DNA of 64,000 bases from Bacillus sp. FJAT-49736 (GCF_018343615.1 NZ_JAGYPI010000001.1:1990193-2054192); one strand, 5' to 3'; positions 47,168 through 56,243 are shown, counted from the first letter of the stretch. Numbers and translations: made by a program. The notes: generated from the letters alone by a model not told the origin.

Positions 47168-49399
47168 CTAAATCTTTTTTAAACGAAGAGAATTTAGCAC
47201 AACGGAGATCGAGCTAAATGCCATTGCTGCACCCGCAAACCAAGGAGGCAATACTCCCATAGCCGCTAAAGGAATACAGACCAAGTTGTATATGAAAGCC
47301 CAAGATATATTTTGCTTAATATTGACCATAGTTTTTTTACTTATGACAATAGCATCAACCAGTCGATTTAAATCCCCATTCATAATCGTGACGTCACCAG
47401 ATTCAACCGCTATATCTGTGCCAGTTCCGAGAGCCACCCCCACATCTGCAATCGATAATGCGGGGGCATCATTAATTCCATCCCCAACCATCATAATCCG
47501 TTTTCCTTGTTTCTGTGACGCCTTAATCCATTCTGCCTTATTTTGAGGTGACATTTCAGCCACATATAAATCAACCCCTACCTTGCTAGCGATGTTCTTT
47601 GTTGCGGATTGATTATCTCCGGATAGCATGGCGACCTCTAGTCCCATGCTTTTTAGGCGCAATACTGCTTTTTCCGATGACCTTTTTATTGCATCCCTTA
47701 CGGCGATTATTCCATGTATCTGTTCATTAATTGCAACAATCATTACCGTTTTTCCTTGTTGCTCCAGCACTTTAGCTTCCTTTAGAACTGGAGTTAGATT
47801 AGTCAATATCGCTAATCTTTCAAAATATCTTACATTAGCAATAATGATTTTCTTGTCTTTTACTTCTCCTTCGACACCATAACCGGGGATTATTTTGATC
47901 ATTTGTGCCAATGGAATAAGAGAGACTTTTTTTTCAATTGCCTCGTTAATGCAATTGCCAATCGGATGATTTGCTCCTCTTTCTACTGCACCAACCATTT
48001 GTAAAAATAAAGTTTCATCGATATTCCGTACTAACATATCCGTAACTTGTGGTTTTCCTTTTGTAATAGTCCCCGTCTTATCTAGTACAACAACATCATT
48101 TTTACTTAATAGCTCTATCATTTTCCCTTCTTTAAACAAAATACCTAGCCTTGCAGCTTGTCCACTTCCAACCATTATAGACATGGGGGTAGCTAACCCC
48201 AGGGCACACGGACAGGAAATTATCAGTACAGCAATCATTTTTTCTAATGCAGAGGATAAATCACTTGGAGCAATAAAATAGTACCATATAATAAATGTCA
48301 AAAACCCTAGTAATAAAACGATAGGAACAAAAATCGAAGTAAATCGATCGGCAATATTTTGAATAGGAGGCTTAGAAAGCTGCGCCTCCTCTACAATACC
48401 GATAATTTTTGATAGAACTGTTTCCTGATGATTAGTTGTTGCTTTTATCTGAATAACGCTATTTACATTCACGGTTCCTGCATACACCATTTCTCCGGCA
48501 TTCTTCTCTATTGGGATACTTTCACCAGTTAGCATGGCTTCATTCATCATAGTGTTACCGTAAATAATTAACCCATCGATGGGGATTCTTTCCCCGGGTC
48601 TTGATAAAACAATATCTCCCGGTGATATATCTTTTATGGACTTATTGAATTGGAAGCCATTTTCTATAATAGTTACAGTATTTACTTTTAATTTATTTAA
48701 AGAATATATGGCATCTAATGTTTTTCTTTTTGTTTTTGCCTCCATCAACTTGCCAATCAACACAAATGTAATAATTAATACACTTGTTTCAAAATGTAAG
48801 TGAATGGGGGTCTTTTCGAGATCCATATGTAAAGATCGTACCGTTAAAAAATGACTGTAAAAATATGCAGAGGTTGTACTTATGACGACTAATACATCCA
48901 TGGTTGCTCCGCGATTTTTTATAGAATTCCATGCGCCTTCATAAAAAGGAAAAGCAATGATAAATTGTATGGGAGTAGCTAATAGAAGCTGAAACCAAGG
49001 GCTGAAAAACAAACTTGGTAAATCGATATTCATCCAACCAGATTGTACAGCCATTGTCAGCACTAATGGAATGGCAAATAAAATAGAAAATATCACTTTC
49101 CAAGTTAATGAATAAATTTCTTCATCTTTCTTCTCTTCTGCTATTAGTGCTTTTGGATTAATAATACTTGGTGAATAGCCTAATTTTTTTATTCTTTCCA
49201 GAATTAATAACTTATTTGTATGAATAGAATCATAGACAATCCTGCCTTTTTCCGTAGCCATATTTATGTTCACATCAAATATTCCATCCATTTTTAAAAC
49301 AGATTTTTCTATTCTTCCGGAGCAGGCACTACAATACATTCCTTTAATGTCAAGGTGTATAGTTTCAATCATATTTACTTCACCAGCTTTTTTGTCCAT
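47168..49399 (-). CDS. copA: Cu+-type P1B ATPase (CopA family, single metal-binding domain)
   Basis: Membrane copper-translocating ATPase, 743 residues. One N-terminal HMA domain carries MYCSAC (Cys23, Cys26). Membrane motif CPC is at 396-398, phosphorylation Asp440 in DKTGT, the nucleotide-site HP in GANHPIG and the hinge GDGINDAP. The last helices have YN and MAFSS, the Cu+ signature. B. subtilis CopA has two HMA domains. An ATG at 49372 with GGTGAAG upstream is an alternative start. The neighbour is a CtaG-like oxidase assembly factor, not a CopZ or CsoR gene, so copper delivery to an oxidase is as likely as detoxification. Confidence 0.9.
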   Translation of the reverse strand: MDKKAGEVNMIETIHLDIKGMYCSACSGRIEKSVLKMDGIFDVNINMATEKGRIVYDSIHTNKLLILERIKKLGYSPSIINPKALIAEEKKDEEIYSLTWKVIFSILFAIPLVLTMAVQSGWMNIDLPSLFFSPWFQLLLATPIQFIIAFPFYEGAWNSIKNRGATMDVLVVISTTSAYFYSHFLTVRSLHMDLEKTPIHLHFETSVLIITFVLIGKLMEAKTKRKTLDAIYSLNKLKVNTVTIIENGFQFNKSIKDISPGDIVLSRPGERIPIDGLIIYGNTMMNEAMLTGESIPIEKNAGEMVYAGTVNVNSVIQIKATTNHQETVLSKIIGIVEEAQLSKPPIQNIADRFTSIFVPIVLLLGFLTFIIWYYFIAPSDLSSALEKMIAVLIISCPCALGLATPMSIMVGSGQAARLGILFKEGKMIELLSKNDVVVLDKTGTITKGKPQVTDMLVRNIDETLFLQMVGAVERGANHPIGNCINEAIEKKVSLIPLAQMIKIIPGYGVEGEVKDKKIIIANVRYFERLAILTNLTPVLKEAKVLEQQGKTVMIVAINEQIHGIIAVRDAIKRSSEKAVLRLKSMGLEVAMLSGDNQSATKNIASKVGVDLYVAEMSPQNKAEWIKASQKQGKRIMMVGDGINDAPALSIADVGVALGTGTDIAVESGDVTIMNGDLNRLVDAIVISKKTMVNIKQNISWAFIYNLVCIPLAAMGVLPPWFAGAAMAFSSISVVLNSLRLKKI

Positions 49400-49400
49400 A

Positions 49401-49517
49401 ATAAATGGCTCTTTTTTTAAATTAGTTGTTTTATTAGATGAAATCCTTAGTAATTACCCATTTTTTGTAAAGTATGAGTAATCTTTGTAAGAAAAGATGC
49501 CCCGAGCTGGGACTATA
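49401..49517 (-). repeat. Intergenic inverted-repeat element, family 1 copy D
   Basis: In minus orientation: AGCTCGGGGCATCTTTTCTTA (49508-49488 region) at its left, and a right part GATTTCATCT…CAAC…TTTAAAAAAAGAGCC (to 49405). Left flank TATAGTC…GCTCGGGGCATC is nearly identical to copy A. The element ends within 2 bases of the copA start. Confidence 0.7.
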
Positions 49518-49636
49518 TTAGAATTTAAATCTATTTAGGAAAAACACCTATCGATATGAAAACAGCTTGTTAATAATTAGTGTATTAATAGATTTTTCAG
49601 CTAGAACTGGTGAGTAAAAAATCAGAATTAATTCTG

Positions 49637-50401
49637 TTATAATCCGTGCGATTTTGCTGCGATTTTTGAAGTGACGGAAACACTTGCTTTATGCATGAGA
49701 AACATAAGAAAACCAGCAAACTGTTGATCAAAGCTTGTATTGAAGGGAAATGGAAGTAATTGTTCCATATAAGAGGGAGAAATACAAAGAGCTGACATTT
49801 GTGTGAAAAGTGGATTCATTTCCGGATTTAAAGGGAGTACGATTAATAATAAGCAAGCTGGAGTAATAATGATTGCTTGCAAACTGGTATATTTCATCTT
49901 CGTATATAGAAAATAATTGTTTCGTTTGTTCTGGAAGGAAAGCGGATACCACATAAAGATAGCTGAAATAAACATTATCCACAAGTAGACTTCATGAAGG
50001 ATGGTATGACTCATTATATAAATGGCCGTTGTCGGTAAGTGATACAGAAAAAGTCCTAATCCAAATAGGGATAGGGAAAGTATACCGATATAGCGGTAAT
50101 ATAATTTGTTTATAATTGATTTTGGGATTCCAAGTAGGATTAATGGAGGTATATAAAAATAGATTATACTCATTTGCAGCATATGTGTGGTGTAAGAAAA
50201 ATGGCTTAAGATTGTTAGTGGACTTCCTTTAAGCAAATAAAGCAGGGATAACCCGCTAAAAAAAAGAAAAGGCTGCGCTTTATGATCCATGCGATTTTTC
50301 TTCACCTTTATAAAATACCAATATACAAGGCTGCAAATAATCATAAAAGCAAAAAGCATTAGGCTCCACGTAAATCGATCTTTAAAAATGGAAAAAAGCA
50401 T
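49637..50401 (-). CDS. ctaG: CtaG-like cytochrome c oxidase assembly protein
   Basis: A 254-residue membrane protein with about seven helices. Features of the caa3_CtaG family are seen: SPLTILSHFSYTTHMLQMSIIYFYIPPLILLGIP (about 59-93, with conserved His residues) and ILHEVYLWIMFISAIFMWYP, with His and Met residues near the C-terminus. In Bacillus, CtaG is needed for active caa3 oxidase, probably at the CuB site. GGTGG lies 7 bases before the ATG. It is upstream of copA on the same strand. Sequence match is to the family, not necessarily the ortholog of B. subtilis ctaG. Confidence 0.78.
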   Translation of the reverse strand: MLFSIFKDRFTWSLMLFAFMIICSLVYWYFIKVKKNRMDHKAQPFLFFSGLSLLYLLKGSPLTILSHFSYTTHMLQMSIIYFYIPPLILLGIPKSIINKLYYRYIGILSLSLFGLGLFLYHLPTTAIYIMSHTILHEVYLWIMFISAIFMWYPLSFQNKRNNYFLYTKMKYTSLQAIIITPACLLLIVLPLNPEMNPLFTQMSALCISPSYMEQLLPFPFNTSFDQQFAGFLMFLMHKASVSVTSKIAAKSHGL

Positions 50402-50440
50402 CGGAACACCACCATTTTTATAAAGTATCTACATTAGAAA

Positions 50441-50582
50441 AGCTCTTGCGTACAGATCAGTGAAAATTGAAGTGCATTTTCACCGAGTAAAATTGGCACT
50501 GCTAATTTCAACTGATGCTCTTATGAACAGTAGAAATCCGCTAGCTTATGGCTGCTTAAGCTAGACATGATTTTAACTTGTA
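50441..50582 (+). repeat. Intergenic repeat, family 2 copy G
   Basis: Shares with copy F the block GTAGAAATCCGCTAGC, then GGC-GCT-AA-CTAGACA and TTTTAA-CTTGT, and further left GTGAAAATTGAAGTGC/ATTTTCACC. It fills the gap between ctaG and the etfA terminator; nothing else is seen there. Confidence 0.65.
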
Positions 50583-50655
50583 AATTATTTGAATGATAAT
50601 AAACTTATACTATCTTGAACTTTAATTAATGCGTTCTTTTAAAATAATATTCCGT

Positions 50656-50697
50656 TAAAAAATAAAGTGCGAAAGAAATTTGATTTCTTCCGCACTT
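50656..50697 (-). terminator. Terminator after etfA
   Basis: AAGTGCGGAAGAAAT pairs with ATTTCTTTCGCACTT, then TATTTTTTAA on the minus strand. Confidence 0.92.
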
Positions 50698-50721
50698 GAC
50701 CAAAAATTTTTTCAATTGTAA

Positions 50722-51702
50722 TTATGATTGAGCTACTTTAAGCTTCTTGAATTCTTCTGTTAGCATCGGAACAACCTCGAATAAGTCGCCAACAATACCG
50801 TAATCTGCAACTTTAAAGATATTTGCTTCAGGATCCTTATTAATAGCTACAATTACCTTTGAATTGCTCATTCCGGCTAAGTGCTGAATAGCTCCTGAAA
50901 TTCCACATGCAATATAAAGATCCGGTGTAACAACTTTACCAGTTTGCCCTATTTGCAATGAGTAGTCGCAATAGTCTGCATCACAAGCACCACGTGATGC
51001 ACCTACAGCACCACCCAGTATTTCTGCCAATTCCTTAAGCGGTTCAAAACCTTCTGCGCTCTTTACTCCGCGTCCACCGGCGATAACTACCTTTGCCTCT
51101 GAAAGGTCTACACCTTCACTAGCCTTCCGTACTACCTCTTTAATAATGGTACGTAAATCTTTAATTTCCACTGTTACAGAGCTTACTTCTCCTGTTTTTG
51201 CTTCATCCTTTTGTAATGGGCTTATATTATTTGGTCTTACTGTTGCAAAAATAACCCCATCCGTTACAATTTTCTTTTCAAATGCTTTACCAGAATAGAT
51301 TGGTCGAGTAAACACTAGATTTCCTCCAGCAACTTCCACACTAGTTGCATCTGAAATAAGACCTGTATTTAACTTGCTGGCAATTTTTGGTGATAGGTCT
51401 TTTCCTAAAGCAGTATGACCAAAAACAATGCCTTCTGGATTTTCGTTTTCAACAACCGCCATGAAAGCTTGAGAATATCCATCAGAGGAGTATTGGTTTA
51501 ACTTTTCGTTCTCTACCACTACTACTCTATCTGCTCCATAGTGGATTAACTCATTTGCCAATCCTGATACAGAATCCCCTAATAACACACCAACAACTTC
51601 TCCACCTTCAGCAACTGTTTTTCCTGCTGCAATAGCTTCAAAGGAAACATTACGAAGTGAACCGTCACGTACCTCACCTAATACTAAAACTTTTCTTGCC
51701 AT
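50722..51702 (-). CDS. etfA: Electron transfer flavoprotein alpha subunit
   Basis: Accepts electrons from acyl-CoA dehydrogenases. The 326-residue protein has the FAD-binding C-terminal domain (VIAGGRGVKSAEGFEPL, GASRGACDADYCDYSLQIGQTG, YIACGISGAIQHLAGM). GGGAGG precedes the ATG. Last gene of fadR-fadB-etfB-etfA. Confidence 0.97.
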   Translation of the reverse strand: MARKVLVLGEVRDGSLRNVSFEAIAAGKTVAEGGEVVGVLLGDSVSGLANELIHYGADRVVVVENEKLNQYSSDGYSQAFMAVVENENPEGIVFGHTALGKDLSPKIASKLNTGLISDATSVEVAGGNLVFTRPIYSGKAFEKKIVTDGVIFATVRPNNISPLQKDEAKTGEVSSVTVEIKDLRTIIKEVVRKASEGVDLSEAKVVIAGGRGVKSAEGFEPLKELAEILGGAVGASRGACDADYCDYSLQIGQTGKVVTPDLYIACGISGAIQHLAGMSNSKVIVAINKDPEANIFKVADYGIVGDLFEVVPMLTEEFKKLKVAQS

Positions 51703-51767
51703 TCGAAATTACCTCCCTGTATGTTAAGAAATAAATCGTCCATTACAATTCGAATTCTTTCTATCTA

Positions 51768-52541
51768 TCAAACTACCTTTGCTTCCTTATGAAGAAGATC
51801 AACTAATTCCTTCACTTGAGCTTCTAATTCACCTTCTAAGATTTTACCTGCTTCTTTCTTAGGCGGTAAATAAACTTCAATTGTTTTTGTTTTAGCTTCT
51901 ACATCCTCTTCCTCTAGATCTAAATCATCCAGTTCAAGCTCATCAAGAGGCTTTTTCTTTGCTTTCATAATTCCTGGCAAGGAAGGATAACGCGGTTCAT
52001 TTAAGCCTTGTTGTGCTGTAACTAGCAATGGAAGTGAGGTTTCAATTACTTCAGAATCACCTTCTACATCACGAACAACCGTTACCTTGTCACCTTCAAT
52101 CGTTAATTTGGTAATAGTTGTGACATAAGGAATATTTAATAGATCCGCAACCCTTGGTCCAACTTGTCCAGTACCGCTATCGATAGCAACATTTCCTCCA
52201 ATAATTAGGTCGGCATCCTTATCCTTTAAAAACTCTGCCAAAATTTTTGCAGTTGTAAATTGATCTCCATAATCCAAATCATCTTCTGTATTTATTAAAA
52301 CAGCCTTATCAGCACCCATTGCAAGAGCAGTACGCAATTGTTTTTCTGTTTCTTCATTTCCTACCGAAACAACTGTTACTTCGCCGCCATGCTCATCGCG
52401 AACCTGAATTGCTTCTTCTACCGCATATTCATCATATGGATTAATAATAAATTCAGCGCCATCTTCATTGATTTGTCCATTGGAAAGAGTTATTTTTTCC
52501 TCTGTATCAAATGTTCTTTTTAAGAGTACAAAAATATTCAT
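51768..52541 (-). CDS. etfB: Electron transfer flavoprotein beta subunit
   Basis: Partner of EtfA. The 257-residue protein has NPYDEYAVEEAIQVRDEHGGEVTVVSVG, ALAMGADKAVLI and the signature VEGDSEVIETSLPLLVTAQQGLNEPRYPSLPGIMKAKKKP. TAGGAGGG precedes the ATG. It is 65 bases before etfA. Confidence 0.97.
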   Translation of the reverse strand: MNIFVLLKRTFDTEEKITLSNGQINEDGAEFIINPYDEYAVEEAIQVRDEHGGEVTVVSVGNEETEKQLRTALAMGADKAVLINTEDDLDYGDQFTTAKILAEFLKDKDADLIIGGNVAIDSGTGQVGPRVADLLNIPYVTTITKLTIEGDKVTVVRDVEGDSEVIETSLPLLVTAQQGLNEPRYPSLPGIMKAKKKPLDELELDDLDLEEEDVEAKTKTIEVYLPPKKEAGKILEGELEAQVKELVDLLHKEAKVV

Positions 52542-52639
52542 CGAAAGCCCTCCTAGATTTAATAAACATTTTGTCAGTTTTTAAGATTAAGATAATTTTA
52601 TATAGTAAATGGCAACGGTTATTGATTGCCACTTATTAT

Positions 52640-53413
52640 TCATTCTCCAGTAAAATGAGGCTCGCGCTTCTCCATGAATGCGGCGATTCCCTCTTGCCCA
52701 TCTTTGGAGCGAAAAACCTTACCAAATAACTCGGATTCTCTTGTAACACCTTTATAAAAGCTTTCTGATTTTCCATATTTTAATAGCTCGATAGCAGCAC
52801 TAATGGATACAGGGCTTTTCTTTGCAATTTTCAATGCAAGTTCCTTCGCCTTTGGCATTAATTCTTCCTCAGAATAGGCATGATTAGCCAGTCCCCATTG
52901 AACAGCTTCGACACCTGTTATTGGTTCACTTGTAAACAGCATTTCTGCTGCTTTTGCCATACCAACATATCGCGGTAATCGTTGGGATCCGGCAAATCCA
53001 GGTACTAAACCCAATTGTAATTCCGGCAATCCAAGCTTTGCTGTTTCGGTTACAAGTCTAATATGGCAAGACATTGCCAATTCAAGTCCTCCACCTAGCG
53101 CTGCACCGTGAATAGCGGCAATTACAGGTTTCGGAAAACTTTCGATTCTTTCAAAAAGATCTTGTCCTTTTTTGGCCAGCTTACCGAAATCCTCTTCTGT
53201 TTCGATTGTTGTAAATTCTTTTATATCTGCTCCGGCTGAGAAAAAGCGCCCTTCTCCATGAAGTAAAATAACACGTACATCATTACTTGTTTCTACCTCA
53301 TCCAATAATTTTGAAAGCTCTTCCAAAAGTCCAGATGCAAGTGCGTTTGCGGGTGGTCTATGGATGGTTACATATGCTACATGGTTTTCTTTTGTTAATG
53401 TTAAAAATTCCAT
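52640..53413 (-). CDS. fadB: Enoyl-CoA hydratase (YsiB/FadB)
   Basis: Hydrates trans-2-enoyl-CoA in beta-oxidation. The 257-residue crotonase-fold protein has oxyanion-hole motifs FSAGADIKEF and IHGAALGGGLELAMSCHIRL and the catalytic Glu region LGLPELQLGLVPGFAGSQRLPR. GGGAGG precedes the ATG. It lies between fadR and etfB. Confidence 0.95.
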   Translation of the reverse strand: MEFLTLTKENHVAYVTIHRPPANALASGLLEELSKLLDEVETSNDVRVILLHGEGRFFSAGADIKEFTTIETEEDFGKLAKKGQDLFERIESFPKPVIAAIHGAALGGGLELAMSCHIRLVTETAKLGLPELQLGLVPGFAGSQRLPRYVGMAKAAEMLFTSEPITGVEAVQWGLANHAYSEEELMPKAKELALKIAKKSPVSISAAIELLKYGKSESFYKGVTRESELFGKVFRSKDGQEGIAAFMEKREPHFTGE

Positions 53414-53523
53414 TCGCGCTTTCCTCCCTAAAAACTTTGATGACCATTTCAGCAGGGGAGTCCCCTACTAAAATTAAGCCACAATCCTGCCATATTAGCA
53501 ATAACTTATACAGAAAATTGCTT

Positions 53524-53615
53524 TTATTATGGCTTTTTTCTTAAATCTATTACATGTAGAAGTCAAAAAACTCATACATTTTTCAATCAATAATAGATTA
53601 AGAAAAGATGCCCTA
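53524..53615 (-). repeat. Intergenic inverted-repeat element, family 1 copy E
   Basis: In minus orientation GGGCATCTTTTCTTAATCTA (53613-53594) pairs with TAATAGATTTAAGAAAAAAG plus CC near 53530: an almost perfect 22-base stem, longer than in other copies. It lies in the 240-base gap between fadR and fadB and would be transcribed inside the operon. Confidence 0.65.
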
Positions 53616-53651
53616 AACTAAACCATCTTCATAATGTAGAAAAGCAGTAAT

Positions 53652-54233
53652 TTATTTTGAAATTGCCTTTCTCAATAATCGATGAACCTTTGGTGCCAAT
53701 GCAACTAAATCATACTTTTCTTCGTTCATAACCCAGGTCGTAACGATTTCATCAATCGTTCCAAAGATCATTTGCCTGGACACACGAAAATCTAATTCAG
53801 GATCGAACTCACCTGTTTCCATTCCAAATTGAAGAATCTCATCCACCAACTGCAAATATCCTTTAAGGACATCATTAATTTTCATTCGCAGGTCCTTATT
53901 CGATTGCCGTAATTCCAACTGTGTAACAACAGCCATCTGGTGGTCTTCCGATAAAATTTGAAAATGACTTTCTACCATCACTAGTAGCTTTTCAGCAGCC
54001 GTTTCTTTTCCAGCGATCCCTTTTCTAATTTTTTCAATAAAAGAGCCCATCTTTTCCTGGAATAACGAAATTAATATATCTTCCTTATTTTTGAAATAAA
54101 GATAGATAGTGCCATCAGCAACCCCTGCTTGCTTTGCTATTTTGGATACCTGAGCCTGATGATAGCCATTCTCCGCTATAACAACAACAGCGGCATCTAT
54201 AATTTGCATGTATTTTGGTTTATTACTTTTCAA
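53652..54233 (-). CDS. fadR: TetR-family fatty acid degradation repressor FadR (YsiA)
   Basis: Represses beta-oxidation genes; long-chain acyl-CoA releases it from DNA. The 193-residue product starts MKSNKPKYMQIIDAAVVVIAENGYHQAQVSKIAKQAGVADGTIYLYFKNK, the TetR helix-turn-helix as in B. subtilis FadR (194 residues). The TTG at 54233 is used: GGAGG lies 11 bases upstream and the N-terminus then matches. Longer starts read back through that site. Its promoter bears a FadR box, so it is autoregulated. Confidence 0.95.
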   Translation of the reverse strand: MKSNKPKYMQIIDAAVVVIAENGYHQAQVSKIAKQAGVADGTIYLYFKNKEDILISLFQEKMGSFIEKIRKGIAGKETAAEKLLVMVESHFQILSEDHQMAVVTQLELRQSNKDLRMKINDVLKGYLQLVDEILQFGMETGEFDPELDFRVSRQMIFGTIDEIVTTWVMNEEKYDLVALAPKVHRLLRKAISK

Positions 54234-54353
54234 AAGTATATGTTCCTCCATTCTTGAAGTGAGAGGTTCTTTGGCTGCATACAATAATATTTGCAATGTA
54301 AAAGTACCCTTTTAACCAACTAATTCTTCATAGTATCGTGCCACTTCATAAAA

Positions 54354-54373
54354 ATGAATGATTATTCATTCAT
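54354..54373 (-). promoter_or_regulatory. FadR operator at the fadR promoter
   Basis: ATGAATGATTATTCATTCAT is a perfect 20-base palindromic match to the FadR consensus, a few bases after the -10 and so over the transcription start. Confidence 0.9.
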
Positions 54374-54379
54374 ATTTCT

Positions 54380-54408
54380 ATCTTAATTAGAAATCATTTT
54401 AATGTCAA
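54380..54408 (-). promoter_or_regulatory. SigA promoter of fadR-fadB-etfB-etfA
   Basis: Perfect TTGACA (54408-54403), 17-base spacer, TAAGAT (54385-54380). Confidence 0.85.
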
Positions 54409-54420
54409 GAATATTCCACG

Positions 54421-54449
54421 CAAAAATGAAGAGCCTTATTTGGGCTCTG
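54421..54449 (-). terminator. Terminator after lcfA
   Basis: AGAGCC-CAAATAA-GGCTCT stem, then TCATTTTTG on the minus strand; it separates lcfA from the fadR promoter. Confidence 0.75.
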
Positions 54450-54459
54450 AAATTACTTC

Positions 54460-56160
54460 CTACACTATTTCATCTTGGCCCTGCTGCTTATTTCTTTCTT
54501 CCTCCACTAATGTTCTTCTTAATATTTTTCCAACAGCGGTCTTCGGCAGCTCTTTTCTAAATTCATAAATTCTCGGAATTTTATACGCAGCTAAATACTT
54601 TCTTGTAAAGGTATTTAACTCATCTTCTGTCACGGTCGCATTTTCTTTTAAGACAACATATGCCTTAACTGTTTCTCCACGATATGGATCCGGTACACCG
54701 GCTACGACTGCCTCTTGTACATCCGGATGCTCATATAAGATCTCTTCAACTTCACGAGGGTAAATATTATATCCACCTGCAATAATCATATCCTTCTTAC
54801 GATCCACCACATAGAAATATCCTTCCTCATCCATGTAGCCTAGATCACCGGTCAATAACCAGCCATCCTTCAATACTTGCTCCGTTTCCTCCGGACGATT
54901 CCAATATCCCTTCATTACCTGTGGTCCTTTTACCGCAATTTCTCCTATTTCACCAGGGGACAGTATATCACCAGTTTCCAATGATAAAATGGCAGAGTCT
55001 GTATCCGGCCACGGAACACCTATACTCCCCTTTACCCTTTTATCCCATACAAAATTTGCATGTGTTACTGGAGAGGATTCCGTTAATCCATATCCTTCGA
55101 CGAGCTTCCCGCCTGTTACCTTCTCAAATCTTTGTTGAACATCAACCGGTAATGGAGCGGAACCGCTTATGCATGAATCAATGGATGATAAATCATATTT
55201 TTGGATATCAGGATGATTTAGCAACCCGATATAAATGGTTGGTGCACCAGGAAATAAGGTTGGGCGTTGTTTTTGAATAGTCTTCAACGTCGTTACTGTA
55301 TCAAATTTGGGCAGCAGAACCATCTTATATCCTTGCATTACCGATAATATGAGAACCGCAGTCATCCCATAAACATGGAAAAATGGCAGCAATCCCAATA
55401 CCACTTCGTCACCTTTCTTCGCTTTGTAAAGCCAAGCATCGCACATTGTCGCATTAGCAACTAAATTTTTATGCGTCAGCATAACGCCTTTTGGAAAACC
55501 TGTAGTACCACCAGTATATTGTAGTAAGGCAAGGTCATTCTCAAAATCGAATGCAGAATCCTTTTGTGCTGGTTCCAGTTCAGTCTCTGCTAATATTTTT
55601 TTCAATAAATGATGATTTCCATTATGTTCTACCTTCACTACTATACCAGTTTGTTTCTTTTGAATAAATGGATATACCATATTTTTCGGAAATGGTAAAT
55701 AATCTTTGACAGCGGTTACAATTATATCGTTCAAGCTTGTTTTAGCAGCTACTTTCGTTACTCTTGGAAAAAGGATATCTAACGTAATGATGGCTTTTGC
55801 TCCAGAATCCTCCATTTGATATTCTAGCTCTCTTTCGGTGTAGAGCGGATTCGTTTGAACAACAATTGCTCCGGCATATAGAATTCCATAGTAACTGATA
55901 ACGGATTGCGGTCCGTTAGGAAGCATAATAGCTACCCTATCACCTTTCGTTATGCCAATTTTCCGCAAATAGCTTGCTAATTTTAAAGATGATTCATACA
56001 CCTCTTTATATGTTAATTCCTTCCCCATAAAATGTATTGCGGTTTTTTCTGCATAATTTCTTGCTGCTTCTGTTAAATAGGCATGTACTGGTTTTTCCTC
56101 TAGCTGCAATGTTTTTGGAATTTCAGGTGGATATTGAGACAACCATGGTTTCTTTTCCAT
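54460..56160 (-). CDS. lcfA: Long-chain fatty acid-CoA ligase
   Basis: Activates fatty acids with ATP and CoA before beta-oxidation. The 566-residue AMP-binding protein has P-loop-like YTGGTTGFPKGVML, GYGLTESSPV, the AMP motif TGDLGYMDEEGYFYVVDRKKDMI and the catalytic Lys region KTAVGKILRR. TAGGAGGGG precedes the ATG. It has its own promoter, FadR box and terminator, so it is a separate unit from fadR. Confidence 0.96.
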   Translation of the reverse strand: MEKKPWLSQYPPEIPKTLQLEEKPVHAYLTEAARNYAEKTAIHFMGKELTYKEVYESSLKLASYLRKIGITKGDRVAIMLPNGPQSVISYYGILYAGAIVVQTNPLYTERELEYQMEDSGAKAIITLDILFPRVTKVAAKTSLNDIIVTAVKDYLPFPKNMVYPFIQKKQTGIVVKVEHNGNHHLLKKILAETELEPAQKDSAFDFENDLALLQYTGGTTGFPKGVMLTHKNLVANATMCDAWLYKAKKGDEVVLGLLPFFHVYGMTAVLILSVMQGYKMVLLPKFDTVTTLKTIQKQRPTLFPGAPTIYIGLLNHPDIQKYDLSSIDSCISGSAPLPVDVQQRFEKVTGGKLVEGYGLTESSPVTHANFVWDKRVKGSIGVPWPDTDSAILSLETGDILSPGEIGEIAVKGPQVMKGYWNRPEETEQVLKDGWLLTGDLGYMDEEGYFYVVDRKKDMIIAGGYNIYPREVEEILYEHPDVQEAVVAGVPDPYRGETVKAYVVLKENATVTEDELNTFTRKYLAAYKIPRIYEFRKELPKTAVGKILRRTLVEEERNKQQGQDEIV

Positions 56161-56214
56161 TTAACCCCTCCTATAATGCAAACTAGGCGTCAAAATATTT
56201 AAACTTCTCTTACT

Positions 56215-56243
56215 ATTATAGTCGATTGAAGAATGAGTTACAA
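56215..56243 (-). promoter_or_regulatory. SigA promoter of lcfA
   Basis: TTGTAA (56243-56238), 17-base spacer, TATAAT (56220-56215), 55 bases before the ATG. Confidence 0.8.
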
